A stretch of 22,636 nt of DNA, from IMG/VR virus record IMGVR_UViG_3300009024_000077, positions 1 through 22,636 of that record. The stretch is one strand, 5' to 3'. A program made the position numbers and the translations under genes. Source of the stretch: a virus. The first letter of the stretch is position 1. Each line of letters begins with the position of its first letter. The notes beneath the pieces are model-generated. The model was not told where the DNA came from. It worked only from the letters and a program-made list of their open reading frames with translations, and searched no databases. Positions 5,410 through 12,980 of this stretch are shown in pieces.

Positions 5410-6897
5410 ATGGCTACTAAGACTTATGGAACGACAAGCACTTCTTGGGAACCTCGAGTAACAGATTTCAATGGATACCTTGTTTCAAGCTTTACTCCAG
5501 ATGACTGGGGCGGAAACACTAACCCTCAAGAGAGTAGACAGCTATACGTAGTTACACGAATAGTTGTATACGCTAGAGCAGCAGATGCCGATGCCCCTTC
5601 TGGCTCAAGAACTATCAAAGTAATCATGGGGCGAACCCCAGGTGGAACAGACAAGGCATCCTCAAATGCCTATAATACCTTCTCTGGCTCAGCAAGCTTA
5701 GGTAGCGGATACGCATATTTTGCAGGTAGTGCAGATGCAGTTCTTGGAAGCACAACAGAATACTATGCTGGAGCACTTGCCACTAGCACTTCTGGAGTTA
5801 TGAGTACTAGAACGGCTCCTGGCACTAGTCCAGGCGATAGTGTTTATGCAAACTCAGTTGAATCTGCAAATTCTCAGCAATACCTGTCGCTTGACTATTA
5901 TGGTCTACCAAATGCACCATCACAAATTGCTGCGTCTACAACTGGACAAAACAGTGTTAATGTTACATTTTCACAAGTGGCAGCATCGGGGGTAGCGACA
6001 TCAGCAGATGGATATACTATTCAGTATAAAAAAGCGGTAGACGCTGCATGGACAACCTTTACCAGCACAAGCGGATATCCTTTAACGGGAGTATCAGTAA
6101 CAGGACTTGAGGCTGGGGTCGCCTATAATTTTAGAGTAGCAGCCTATGACAATACGATTAGAAGCGTTGTGTCAGATTCTACTGGACCCTGGTCATCATC
6201 TGCATCTGCAACTACAGAGTCTGGAGCTCCACCAGTACCAGCACCAACTTGGTCTGGAAGTTTTAATTCTGGTCAAGTTAATACAACCTATACACAAGAC
6301 TATGCTAGGGCAACTGGGCATGACACTGCATATGGACCAATAACAATAAGCTCTGGATCTTTGCCACCAGGGCTTTCTGGAAATGCAAGCGGCGAATACT
6401 TTTATGTAAGTGGCACACCAACTACTGCTGGAACGTACTCATTTGATCTTAGGGCAGAAAATATTACTAACCCTACAACGCAGGGCTTTTCAATTATAAT
6501 TTCTTCACTACCAGCACCATCATGGATTGATCAAAGCCTTTCTGCTTTTGCAACAGTAGGAGTGTTTTATGATGACTCCGTATCTGCATCAAATGTCACA
6601 TCATGGTCCTATTCTGGAGTATTGCCAGCAGGTATGTATTTTAGTAATGGGAGGGTATATGGAACACCAACTTCACCAGGAGTTTCTACCTTTACAATTT
6701 ATGCATCAAACTCGGTAGATACTGCACAGAAAACATTTACGATTACTGTTGACTCAGCATTGTTGAATGGTGGTAACAGAATGACTGGATCTTCTAGCTC
6801 AACACCAATTACAATTTATAAAAGGTATGATGGTAGCTCGTGGACAGACCTAACAGTTGCAAAAAGATTTAACGGCAGTACCTGGGAAGATATTTAA
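5410..6897 (+). CDS. FN3 / He_PIG-repeat fibre or adhesin protein
   Basis: The product is 495 residues. Residues 1-165 are a beta-rich unrecognised head. A fibronectin type III domain follows (about 167-270: PNAPSQIAAS, GYTIQYKKA, YNFRVAAYD), and then two He_PIG-type Ig domains (278-366 and 369-449), each with LPxG and a GTPTxxG turn. The C-terminus carries two (F/Y)(N/D)GSxW tags (KRYDGSSWTDL, KRFNGSTWEDI). These are extracellular adhesion-type modules, consistent with a receptor-binding or spacer role on the virion. TAGGTAG just before the ATG is a weak Shine-Dalgarno. The gene is convergent with the lytic transglycosylase, with one base between the stops and no terminator hairpin. Confidence 0.85.
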   Translation: MATKTYGTTSTSWEPRVTDFNGYLVSSFTPDDWGGNTNPQESRQLYVVTRIVVYARAADADAPSGSRTIKVIMGRTPGGTDKASSNAYNTFSGSASLGSGYAYFAGSADAVLGSTTEYYAGALATSTSGVMSTRTAPGTSPGDSVYANSVESANSQQYLSLDYYGLPNAPSQIAASTTGQNSVNVTFSQVAASGVATSADGYTIQYKKAVDAAWTTFTSTSGYPLTGVSVTGLEAGVAYNFRVAAYDNTIRSVVSDSTGPWSSSASATTESGAPPVPAPTWSGSFNSGQVNTTYTQDYARATGHDTAYGPITISSGSLPPGLSGNASGEYFYVSGTPTTAGTYSFDLRAENITNPTTQGFSIIISSLPAPSWIDQSLSAFATVGVFYDDSVSASNVTSWSYSGVLPAGMYFSNGRVYGTPTSPGVSTFTIYASNSVDTAQKTFTITVDSALLNGGNRMTGSSSSTPITIYKRYDGSSWTDLTVAKRFNGSTWEDI

Positions 6898-6898
6898 T

Positions 6899-7495
6899 CT
6901 AGCCAGGAAAGCTAGAAACATTTGATTGTGCTTTTTTATGTGTTGTCCAAGCACCCCAATTGGTTCCACCAGCAGAAATCTTAAAAGCAACTTGAGCATT
7001 TACTAATGGGGTAAACAAGTCTTCATTTTTTTCTAGACCATATTTTTCAAGTCTAGCTGGGCCAAGGCCATCAATCATGTTGATTTGAAAAAGACCATAA
7101 GAGTTATCTCCAGTATTTCTGTTTCTATTGTGAGCATATACTCTAGATGTAGACTCTGCCCTTACAATGGCCCAAGCCATTCGTAAACCGTTACCAGAAA
7201 AACCAGCCTGCTTTAGTACTGAGATAAGCTCAGAGTCGGATAGCATAATTGACTGCATCTCTGGCTTAAGCCATGGGGCTACTTCAACAATTTCTGGCAT
7301 AGCTCTCATAAATCGCTTAGATTCTATTACTATTTCAATAATATCCATTGAGGTAGTGGGAACATTTAGTGTTTGTGTTTTTGGGGTATCTGCAACAGCG
7401 GACAGATCTCCAATCATTGCACATTCTGTCATTCCAAGAAGAATAATTCCTGTGAGTCCTGCTGTTCTTAAAACTTTATTATTGCTAATTACCAT
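6899..7495 (-). CDS. secreted lytic transglycosylase (lysozyme-like fold)
   Basis: The product is 198 residues. N-terminal charges (K7, R10) precede a hydrophobic core (TAGLTGIILLG, 11-21), and AVA-D at 33-36 is a plausible signal-peptidase I site. The catalytic domain (about 100-190) follows the SLT layout: WAIVRAES with candidate catalytic E114, NSYGLFQINM (131-140), NAQVAFKIS and GAW near 180-183. It would cleave the glycan strands of peptidoglycan outside the membrane, as an endolysin or a virion-associated lysin. Length is normal for a small SLT protein. The start has AGGGGGA five bases before it, and that site is buried in a hairpin (7502-7532). It is the only minus-strand gene within the appendage region. 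Confidence 0.85.
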   Translation of the reverse strand: MVISNNKVLRTAGLTGIILLGMTECAMIGDLSAVADTPKTQTLNVPTTSMDIIEIVIESKRFMRAMPEIVEVAPWLKPEMQSIMLSDSELISVLKQAGFSGNGLRMAWAIVRAESTSRVYAHNRNRNTGDNSYGLFQINMIDGLGPARLEKYGLEKNEDLFTPLVNAQVAFKISAGGTNWGAWTTHKKAQSNVSSFPG

Positions 7496-7501
7496 TTTTA
7501 T

Positions 7502-7532
7502 CCCCCTAAAAGGAAAAGCACCTTTTTAGGGG
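7502..7532 (-). promoter_or_regulatory. 5'-leader hairpin covering the lysin Shine-Dalgarno
   Basis: On the minus strand CCCCTAAAA pairs with TTTTAGGGG around a ~12-nt loop, and the 3' arm contains the AGGGGGA Shine-Dalgarno of the transglycosylase gene. Transcription from the box at 7561-7553 would start near 7546, so the ~50-nt leader is mostly this hairpin. There is no U-tract, so it is not an intrinsic terminator. It could throttle translation of the lysin. Confidence 0.55.
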
Positions 7533-7552
7533 TGCCGTCGTTTATTCCTACA

Positions 7553-7561
7553 ATTATACCA
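7553..7561 (-). promoter_or_regulatory. extended -10 TGGTATAAT for the transglycosylase
   Basis: On the minus strand TGG-TATAAT ends at 7553. The predicted +1 is about 7546, giving a ~50-nt leader with a hairpin before the ATG at 7495. It is divergent from, and 20 bp from, an identical nonamer on the plus strand at 7582-7590. Confidence 0.65.
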
Positions 7562-7581
7562 CCTAATTCTCTAAAAGTATA

Positions 7582-7590
7582 TGGTATAAT
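7582..7590 (+). promoter_or_regulatory. extended -10 TGGTATAAT, leaderless start at 7597
   Basis: This is a perfect TATATGG-TATAAT ending 7 nt before the ATG at 7597, so +1 is the start codon. It opens the second block of appendage genes. Confidence 0.7.
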
Positions 7591-7596
7591 TACTTT

Positions 7597-7998
7597 ATGG
7601 CCACAAGAAACTCAGGGTATAGCGTTGGTAACGCCCCACCACAAGTAACATGGACGGTAGTCCGTGGAGATACTGCAGCATTCAAGGTTTATGTTACGGA
7701 TGACGCAAAGTCCCCACTGAACATTCCAGACTGGACTATTGACATGGAAATCAAGAGGCCCTCAAGCCCATCTGATGCTGGCGTAATAACCGATGCAGCA
7801 ACTATCGTACTAACTCTAGAGCCAGCCCAAGACCCAGATGATGCAGCAGGAGAGTTTACGGTTTCCCTCACAGCAGCAGAGTCTTCACAGCTAGAAACTG
7901 GGGACATATTTGACATTGAGCTTAGGACTGCACAAGATGCAAAAGTTTGGACTGTTGCCCAGGGCAAAGTCGTAGTGATTGAGGATGTAACAAACTAA
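7597..7998 (+). CDS. Ig-like (BppU-N-type) appendage protein, copy 3
   Basis: The product is 133 residues. It has W-T-V-V-R-G-D-T (19-26, almost the same as NVVRGDT in copy 1), a W-T-I-D-M-E-I-K strand, F-D-I-E-L near 105-109, and V-W-T-V-A-Q-G-K-V-V-V-I-E-D-V-T at the end. This is the most similar copy to 2292-2678 and again the first gene of a two-gene TAATG-overlapping unit. It is a likely beta-sandwich adaptor on the virion. The mRNA is predicted leaderless. Confidence 0.75.
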   Translation: MATRNSGYSVGNAPPQVTWTVVRGDTAAFKVYVTDDAKSPLNIPDWTIDMEIKRPSSPSDAGVITDAATIVLTLEPAQDPDDAAGEFTVSLTAAESSQLETGDIFDIELRTAQDAKVWTVAQGKVVVIEDVTN

Positions 7999-8222
7999 TG
8001 GCAAAGGCGGTCATAACTAATGTTATAGGCCAAAAGCTTGTCTACATAAACAAAGTAAATGGCCATACGTCAAAAGTATATGACGATAAATATAATGCAA
8101 AAGTTGTAGATTTTCTTCCATTTCGTGTAAAGTTTACAACTATTGGAATTAATGCTTATGGCCCCAACAACCCAGCTCCTATCGGCATCGCCATCATTGG
8201 CTACAGCAACTATGTTTTATAG
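7998..8222 (+). CDS. small hypothetical protein partnered with Ig-like copy 3
   Basis: The product is 74 residues, basic, with alternating hydrophobic residues (probably beta). The C-terminus INAYGPNNPAPIGIAIIGYS is glycine/proline-rich. No family is recognised. Its ATG overlaps the TAA of the Ig-like gene, and a weak GAGGA lies upstream, so it is coupled to that gene. Its position is equivalent to 2678-3244 and 4355-4642 in the other two Ig-like units, suggesting a small partner or fibre tip in the same assembly. Confidence 0.6.
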   Translation: MAKAVITNVIGQKLVYINKVNGHTSKVYDDKYNAKVVDFLPFRVKFTTIGINAYGPNNPAPIGIAIIGYSNYVL

Positions 8223-8240
8223 TTTTGTTTAAAATGCCGC

Positions 8241-8246
8241 TATAAT
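8241..8246 (+). promoter_or_regulatory. -10 box TATAAT, leaderless start at 8253
   Basis: TATAAT ends 7 nt before the ATG at 8253, in a 30-bp gap. No TGN extension and no Shine-Dalgarno are seen. Confidence 0.65.
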
Positions 8247-8252
8247 TAGTAC

Positions 8253-8699
8253 ATGGCAAGAACATCTATCCCTTATATTAAGACACGCTTCGAGACTGGA
8301 GATCGTCCAGAACAAGCAGATTACGAAGATCTGATTGATACCGCTGCAGGTCAGGCAACCGACCTCGGTACCTCTGGAAATAACGAGAGCACCATTTCTG
8401 GAGTTGAAAACCCTACCGTAGTAGACAGCTTCGATGCTACTGTCTGGAGAATGGTGAAGTACATCATTTCTATCTCCAAGACCACAGAAGGGGATAATAA
8501 ATTCTACGCAACAGAGTTGACCGTACTAGTTGATGGAACAAACGTTTCAGTCAGCGAGTATGGCACAATAGACAATGATGGGAATATGGGCACCATTGAT
8601 GTCTCTAGGACTGGCGACACTGTAGCAGTTACAGTTACCCCAGACGCAGTCATTAAGCCTGTTACCGTGCGATACGCTCGCATGGGACTAAAAGCTTAA
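8253..8699 (+). CDS. virion protein with fibre-type C-terminal cap
   Basis: The product is 148 residues. The N-terminal part (IPYIKTRFETGDRPEQADY, about 6-24, then D-L-I-D-T-A-A-G) is a motif I associate with phage structural proteins that precede or anchor fibres. The C-terminal ~85 residues (VKYIISISK...VSVSEYGTIDNDGNMGTID) correspond to the last ~75 residues of the fibre at 8723 (AKFLVKVAS...IAITEYAMVGTNGSLATVT), so the cap domain is shared. It is probably a short appendage or capping subunit. The mRNA is predicted leaderless; the fibre gene follows 23 bp downstream with a normal Shine-Dalgarno. Confidence 0.7.
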   Translation: MARTSIPYIKTRFETGDRPEQADYEDLIDTAAGQATDLGTSGNNESTISGVENPTVVDSFDATVWRMVKYIISISKTTEGDNKFYATELTVLVDGTNVSVSEYGTIDNDGNMGTIDVSRTGDTVAVTVTPDAVIKPVTVRYARMGLKA

Positions 8700-8722
8700 T
8701 CTTTTATTAGGAGATAATCAAA

Positions 8723-10384
8723 ATGGCAACAGTAAACAAAAACTTTAAGATCAAACACGGTCTTGTAGTTGAAGGTACAACAGCAACAGTAAATACATTC
8801 GACATTCTTACAAAGAGTTCGGCAGACGTAAACTACATTATCGCACAGGTTGGTGGTTCTGGTGTTTCTACAAACACTCCAGATACGCTAGTACTTCGTG
8901 ACGCCAATGGAGACTTTACAGCAAACGAGATTACAGCAGATCAGGGATTTGTTGGAGATCTAACTGGTGATGTAAGTGGTGACGTAACTGGTACAGTATC
9001 AGACATTTCTAACCACGATACAGACAGCCTGTCAGAGGGTACTACAAACCAGTACTTCACTGACCAGCGTGCACTAGATGCTACCAATGCAGCTTACGAT
9101 GCAGCAGGTTCAGCAGCCACCGCAGAGTCTAACGCAAACACCTACACAGATGGCGAGATCACAACTCTTGACACATCTCTAAAGGCCTATGCAGATACAG
9201 CTGAGGCAGATGCAATCACTGCTGCCAACAGCTATACAGACGGTGAGATTGGTACACTAGACTCTGCTGCTCAGGGCTATGCAGATACAGCAGAATCTAA
9301 TGCAAACACCTACACAGACAGCCTAATCGGTGATGGCACAGTAGATGGCACGGGCGGAAACACTATTACAGACAGGATTGCAAGTGCAGTCGCTGACCTT
9401 GTAGATTCTGCTCCAGCTACACTAGATACTCTAAATGAGCTAGCTGCAGCCCTTGGTGATAACCCAGATGTAATCACTAACCTAACCACCGAGATCGGTA
9501 CTAAGGTAAGTAAGTCTGGCGACACCATGACTGGTGCACTAACTCTATCTGGTGCTCCAACAGTAGATCTACACGCTGCTACTAAGAAGTACGTTGACGA
9601 TGCTCAGGCAGCAGCAGAGCTATACGCAGACGGCATTGAGACAACCATCAACGGAACTATCGATGCTCTAACAACTGACGATGTAGCTGAGGGTACAAAC
9701 GAGTACTACACAACTGCAAAGGCACAGACAGATGCTGCATCACTTCTAACTGGTGCATCACTAACTAACATTACAATCACTGGTGACGGTGCTGGTCTAA
9801 CAATTACAGCAGAGAACGGTGTTGCAGATTCTGACACTGATGACCTAGCTGAAGGTGTTACCAACCTTTACTTCACCAATGCACGTGCTCAGGCAGCCGT
9901 AGCTTCAGACATTGCAACTGCTAAGTCAGAAGCAATCTCTACTGCAGCATCGGATGCATCTAGCAAGGCTACCGCAGCTCAGACTGCAGCTGAGGGCTAT
10001 GCAGACACCCTAGTAGCAACTGGTGACGCAACTGCAACACCAACCTACGAGGCAGTGGATGTAAACTCCGTTGCACTACAGGTAGCTGCAACTCAGAATG
10101 TTGCAACTGCTAGCCAGGTAGTTGGCTACGGATTCTCTGGAACTGCATACAGAACAGCTAAGTTCCTGGTAAAGGTTGCTTCTGGTGTTCACACAGAAGT
10201 ATCTGAGGTTCTAATTACTCTAGATACAGCTGACAACATTGCAATTACAGAATATGCAATGGTTGGAACTAACGGATCGCTTGCAACTGTTACTGCATTA
10301 ATGAACGGAACAGACGTAGAGCTTCTTGTAACAACACTTAACAATAATTCCGATGTTACTGTTGTAGGAACTCTGCTAGTATAA
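8723..10384 (+). CDS. long tail fibre with repeated shaft modules
   Basis: The product is 553 residues. The N-terminal anchor NKNFKIKHGLVVEG (5-18) is shared with 10408 and 10774. A GDLTGDVSGDVTG element lies at 78-90. Three L-x-E-G-x-x-N-x-Y-x-T fibre repeats occur near 103-113, 321-331 and 375-385. Coiled Ala-rich segments (AYADTAEADA, NANTYTD) and APATLDTLNELAAAL (230-244) follow the style of T4-like and cyanophage fibres. A GDTMTGALTLSGAPT repeat lies at 266-280. The C-terminal cap (about 475-553) is homologous to that of the gene at 8253. It is most likely a trimeric receptor-binding fibre. The start has AGGAGA about 8 bases upstream. Confidence 0.85.
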   Translation: MATVNKNFKIKHGLVVEGTTATVNTFDILTKSSADVNYIIAQVGGSGVSTNTPDTLVLRDANGDFTANEITADQGFVGDLTGDVSGDVTGTVSDISNHDTDSLSEGTTNQYFTDQRALDATNAAYDAAGSAATAESNANTYTDGEITTLDTSLKAYADTAEADAITAANSYTDGEIGTLDSAAQGYADTAESNANTYTDSLIGDGTVDGTGGNTITDRIASAVADLVDSAPATLDTLNELAAALGDNPDVITNLTTEIGTKVSKSGDTMTGALTLSGAPTVDLHAATKKYVDDAQAAAELYADGIETTINGTIDALTTDDVAEGTNEYYTTAKAQTDAASLLTGASLTNITITGDGAGLTITAENGVADSDTDDLAEGVTNLYFTNARAQAAVASDIATAKSEAISTAASDASSKATAAQTAAEGYADTLVATGDATATPTYEAVDVNSVALQVAATQNVATASQVVGYGFSGTAYRTAKFLVKVASGVHTEVSEVLITLDTADNIAITEYAMVGTNGSLATVTALMNGTDVELLVTTLNNNSDVTVVGTLLV

Positions 10385-10407
10385 TTAAATAGGAGGATGG
10401 GGCTGTA

Positions 10408-10755
10408 ATGTCTACTACAAGTGAAGACTTTAAGATAAAGCATGGACTGCAGGTCGCAGGAGATGCAAACTTTATTGGGTCTTTATCAGCTGCTGAGCCA
10501 ACTGAAAGTAATCATGCTGCAACAGTAGGATATGCTAGAAACCTTGGTTTAGCCACAGTAGATTCTACAGCCCCATCAACACTAGTACCTGGAAAGCTAT
10601 GGCTTGATATGTCAAATCCAGTAGAGCCTAGGCTAAAGGTCTATAATGGTTCAGATTGGACTTTGTTAGCAACCACAGAGGATGCAAACTTTATTCCTGA
10701 ACATATTCATGACACAGCAATTGACGGTACTGGAAGAATTATTGAGATACTTTAG
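10408..10755 (+). CDS. short fibre protein, paralogue of 10774
   Basis: The product is 115 residues. The N-terminal anchor EDFKIKHGLQVAGDANF is followed by a E-x-x-H-A-A-T-V-G-Y repeat, STAPSTLVPGKLWLD, a VYNGSDW tag near 82-88, and EHIHDTAIDGTG near the end. The same order is found in the protein at 10774. These are small fibre or adaptor subunits using the same anchor as the long fibre at 8723. AGGAGG lies 11 bases before the ATG; a three-codon ATG-GGG-CTG-TAA sits between them and overlaps the start as TAATG. Confidence 0.75.
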   Translation: MSTTSEDFKIKHGLQVAGDANFIGSLSAAEPTESNHAATVGYARNLGLATVDSTAPSTLVPGKLWLDMSNPVEPRLKVYNGSDWTLLATTEDANFIPEHIHDTAIDGTGRIIEIL

Positions 10756-10773
10756 GTAGGAGACTAGTTATTA

Positions 10774-11229
10774 ATGGCAATATCAGATAAAGACTTTAAA
10801 GTCAAAAATGGAATTTACGTAAATGGAAATGCTGTAATACAGGGAACAGTTTCTGTATCGTCAGCTCCAACAGCTAACTCGCACATTGCAACAAAAGGTT
10901 ATGTAGATTCTGTTAGCTTGCCAGTTGTTGATAGCACAGCACCATCAACCCCAGAAAATGGTCAGATGTGGCTAGACACAGTGTCTCAAAGGCTTCATGT
11001 CTTTAGTGGTGAGCAGTGGATTGCACTTGCAACGCTAGATGATGCATCAGTACTGCAAGACCACATTCACGACACAGCAATTGATGGCACTGGACTTATA
11101 GTATCTATATTTATGGATGCTGGAACACCAACAAGCACATACTACTGGACAACAGATGCTGGCTCTGCTACAGACACAGACTGGGCAGACACTTGGAGCG
11201 GAGGGTTGGTTGTAGATCAGTACAACTAA
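10774..11229 (+). CDS. short fibre protein, paralogue of 10408
   Basis: The product is 151 residues. It has the same module order as its neighbour: KDFKVKNGIYVNGNA anchor, NSHIATKGYVDS, STAPSTPENGQMWLD, a VFSGEQW tag, and DHIHDTAIDGTG (about 90-101). It adds a ~40-residue C-terminal extension rich in T, D and W (TYYWTTDAG, TDWADTWSGG). The pair is clearly a tandem duplication, and the extension may be the specificity part. The Shine-Dalgarno GGTAGGAG lies about 11 bases before the ATG. Confidence 0.75.
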   Translation: MAISDKDFKVKNGIYVNGNAVIQGTVSVSSAPTANSHIATKGYVDSVSLPVVDSTAPSTPENGQMWLDTVSQRLHVFSGEQWIALATLDDASVLQDHIHDTAIDGTGLIVSIFMDAGTPTSTYYWTTDAGSATDTDWADTWSGGLVVDQYN

Positions 11230-11250
11230 TCATAGTTTTAAAAAGCAGTA

Positions 11251-11256
11251 TATAAT
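11251..11256 (+). promoter_or_regulatory. -10 box TATAAT with Shine-Dalgarno leader before 11295
   Basis: The predicted +1 is about 11263, giving a ~30-nt leader that ends in AGGAGA about 10 bases before the ATG at 11295. This gene therefore uses conventional initiation, unlike the leaderless genes. Confidence 0.6.
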
Positions 11257-11294
11257 TGTATAGTTGGGAAAACCCCATTAGGAGAAAGTAAATT

Positions 11295-12950
11295 ATGGCA
11301 ACGAGAATGCAACAGCGTAGAGGTACAGCTGCAGAATGGACAGCTGCAAACCCGATCCTTGCAGCAGGTGAGTTCGGTTACGAGACAGACACTGGCAAGT
11401 TTAAGATTGGTGATGGCACCAATACATGGAGCAACATTGAGGCATTCTCAGATGCTTCGGCAATCCTGGGAGCAGCCCCAGCTACTCTAGATACACTAGA
11501 AGAGCTAGCCGCTGCTATCGACAATAACCCAGACTTCTTCTCTGTTGTTGGTGGAAACACAACTTCTATTGCAAACCTTACTCAGGATTTGGCAGATGCA
11601 ACCACTACTATTAACGGGTCAATTGCACAAACCCTTTTAGATGCAAACGGCTATACTGACACAGAAGTTGCAGACGCTGTTGCTGACCTAGAGGTAGCCG
11701 ATTCAACCCTACAGTCAAACATTGACTCTGCAAACTTGCAAATTACTGCTGTAGAAGCAGACGTTACTACACTTTCTGGAAGAGTAGACGATGCCGATGC
11801 AGCAATTGCCCAGGAAGTTACTGACAGAGATGCCGCTATTGCTGCATTTAGCGTACTAACTGCAAATGTTCACGGTATTGCAGACACGACTGTACTTGCA
11901 ACAACCACTAACGTCTCCGATGCCCAGGCAGCAGCCGAGGCAACGGCAGAAGCTTACGCAGATGGTCTTGCCAGCAACTATGATTCGGCAGGAGCAGCAT
12001 CCTCAGCAGTAACAAGCCACAATGCAGAGACAACATCTGTCCACGGTATTGCAGATACATCACTTTTGGCAACTACTTCAGATGTCTCCACAGCTCAGAC
12101 AGCTGCACAGACATATGCAGATGGACTAGCCTCTAACTACGATGCAGCAGGATCTGCAGCAACAGCACAAACAGCTGCTGAGGGGCACGCAGATGGAGAG
12201 ATTGTAGCTCACGCTGCAGTCACCACAAATGTTCACGGAATTGCTGATACATCAGACCTAGCACTCCTAAGTGCAGTAGCCCAGACATTTGATGGAGATA
12301 TTACAGTTGCTGGAAACTTCACAGTATCTGGTACTACCACCACAGTTAGCACACAGGACCTAGTCGTAAATGACCCAATGATTTACATTGGTGAGGGTTC
12401 AACAGGAAACACTGCAGACCTAGGTCTTGTAGGTTCGTTTGATGACGGAATCTACCAACACTCAGGTATTGTCCGTGACTCTTCTGAGGGCATCTGGAAA
12501 CTATTCAAGGGCGTTACAGATGAGCCAAGCACAACGATTAACTTTGGTCAAGGATCACTCGATGACCTAGCAGTCAACAATGTTGAGGTGGCTGGTGTTG
12601 TGTTCACAGATGGAACCCAGACAAAGGTTGGAGTGCCTTCAATTACCCCAATCTCTGAGAAGACCGCATCATACACACTATCTGCAACTACAGAGCGTGA
12701 TACAATTGTTGAGGTAAACAGCTCATCTGCAACAACTTTGACGATTCCAACAGATGCAACTTTAGACTTCCCAGTAGGTACTACTCTAGATGTAATTCAG
12801 ACTGGTACTGGCCAGGTCACCATCGCAGGTGAAGTAGGAGTTACAGTTAATGCAACTCCAGGGCTAAAGCTACGTGCACAGTGGTCATCTGTTACTCTGC
12901 TAAAGCGTGGAGCTAACAACTGGCTAGTCTTTGGTGACACATCAGCTTAA
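11295..12950 (+). CDS. modular tail fibre with Mtd-like N-terminus
   Basis: The product is 551 residues. Residues 5-50 (QRRGTAAEWTAANPIL, GEFGYETDTGKFKIGDGT) match the phage tropism-determinant-like N-terminal domain that attaches fibres; the fibre at 14717 has the same domain. APATLDTLEELAAAI at 61-75 is shared with 8723. The shaft holds three VHGIADT repeats with Ala-rich YADGLASNY segments. A domain with DPMIYIGEG, YQHSGIVRDSSEGIWKLF recalls virion proteins of marine T4-like phages. The last ~100 residues (EKTASYTLSATTERDT to the end) form a small beta cap ending GANNWLVFG. It is probably a receptor-binding fibre. Confidence 0.85.
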   Translation: MATRMQQRRGTAAEWTAANPILAAGEFGYETDTGKFKIGDGTNTWSNIEAFSDASAILGAAPATLDTLEELAAAIDNNPDFFSVVGGNTTSIANLTQDLADATTTINGSIAQTLLDANGYTDTEVADAVADLEVADSTLQSNIDSANLQITAVEADVTTLSGRVDDADAAIAQEVTDRDAAIAAFSVLTANVHGIADTTVLATTTNVSDAQAAAEATAEAYADGLASNYDSAGAASSAVTSHNAETTSVHGIADTSLLATTSDVSTAQTAAQTYADGLASNYDAAGSAATAQTAAEGHADGEIVAHAAVTTNVHGIADTSDLALLSAVAQTFDGDITVAGNFTVSGTTTTVSTQDLVVNDPMIYIGEGSTGNTADLGLVGSFDDGIYQHSGIVRDSSEGIWKLFKGVTDEPSTTINFGQGSLDDLAVNNVEVAGVVFTDGTQTKVGVPSITPISEKTASYTLSATTERDTIVEVNSSSATTLTIPTDATLDFPVGTTLDVIQTGTGQVTIAGEVGVTVNATPGLKLRAQWSSVTLLKRGANNWLVFGDTSA

Positions 12951-12980
12951 TAACTAAAATTACGACAGGAGATAATTAGC

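Noticed and set aside
7502-7532. Inverted repeat considered as an intrinsic terminator
   Set aside because: Neither strand has a T-run after the stem, and on the minus strand it lies in the leader of the lysin gene.
11860-12260. VHGIADT and Ala-rich repeats considered as CRISPR-like or mobile-element repeats
   Set aside because: They are diverged, in-frame protein repeats typical of fibre shafts with no constant spacer length.
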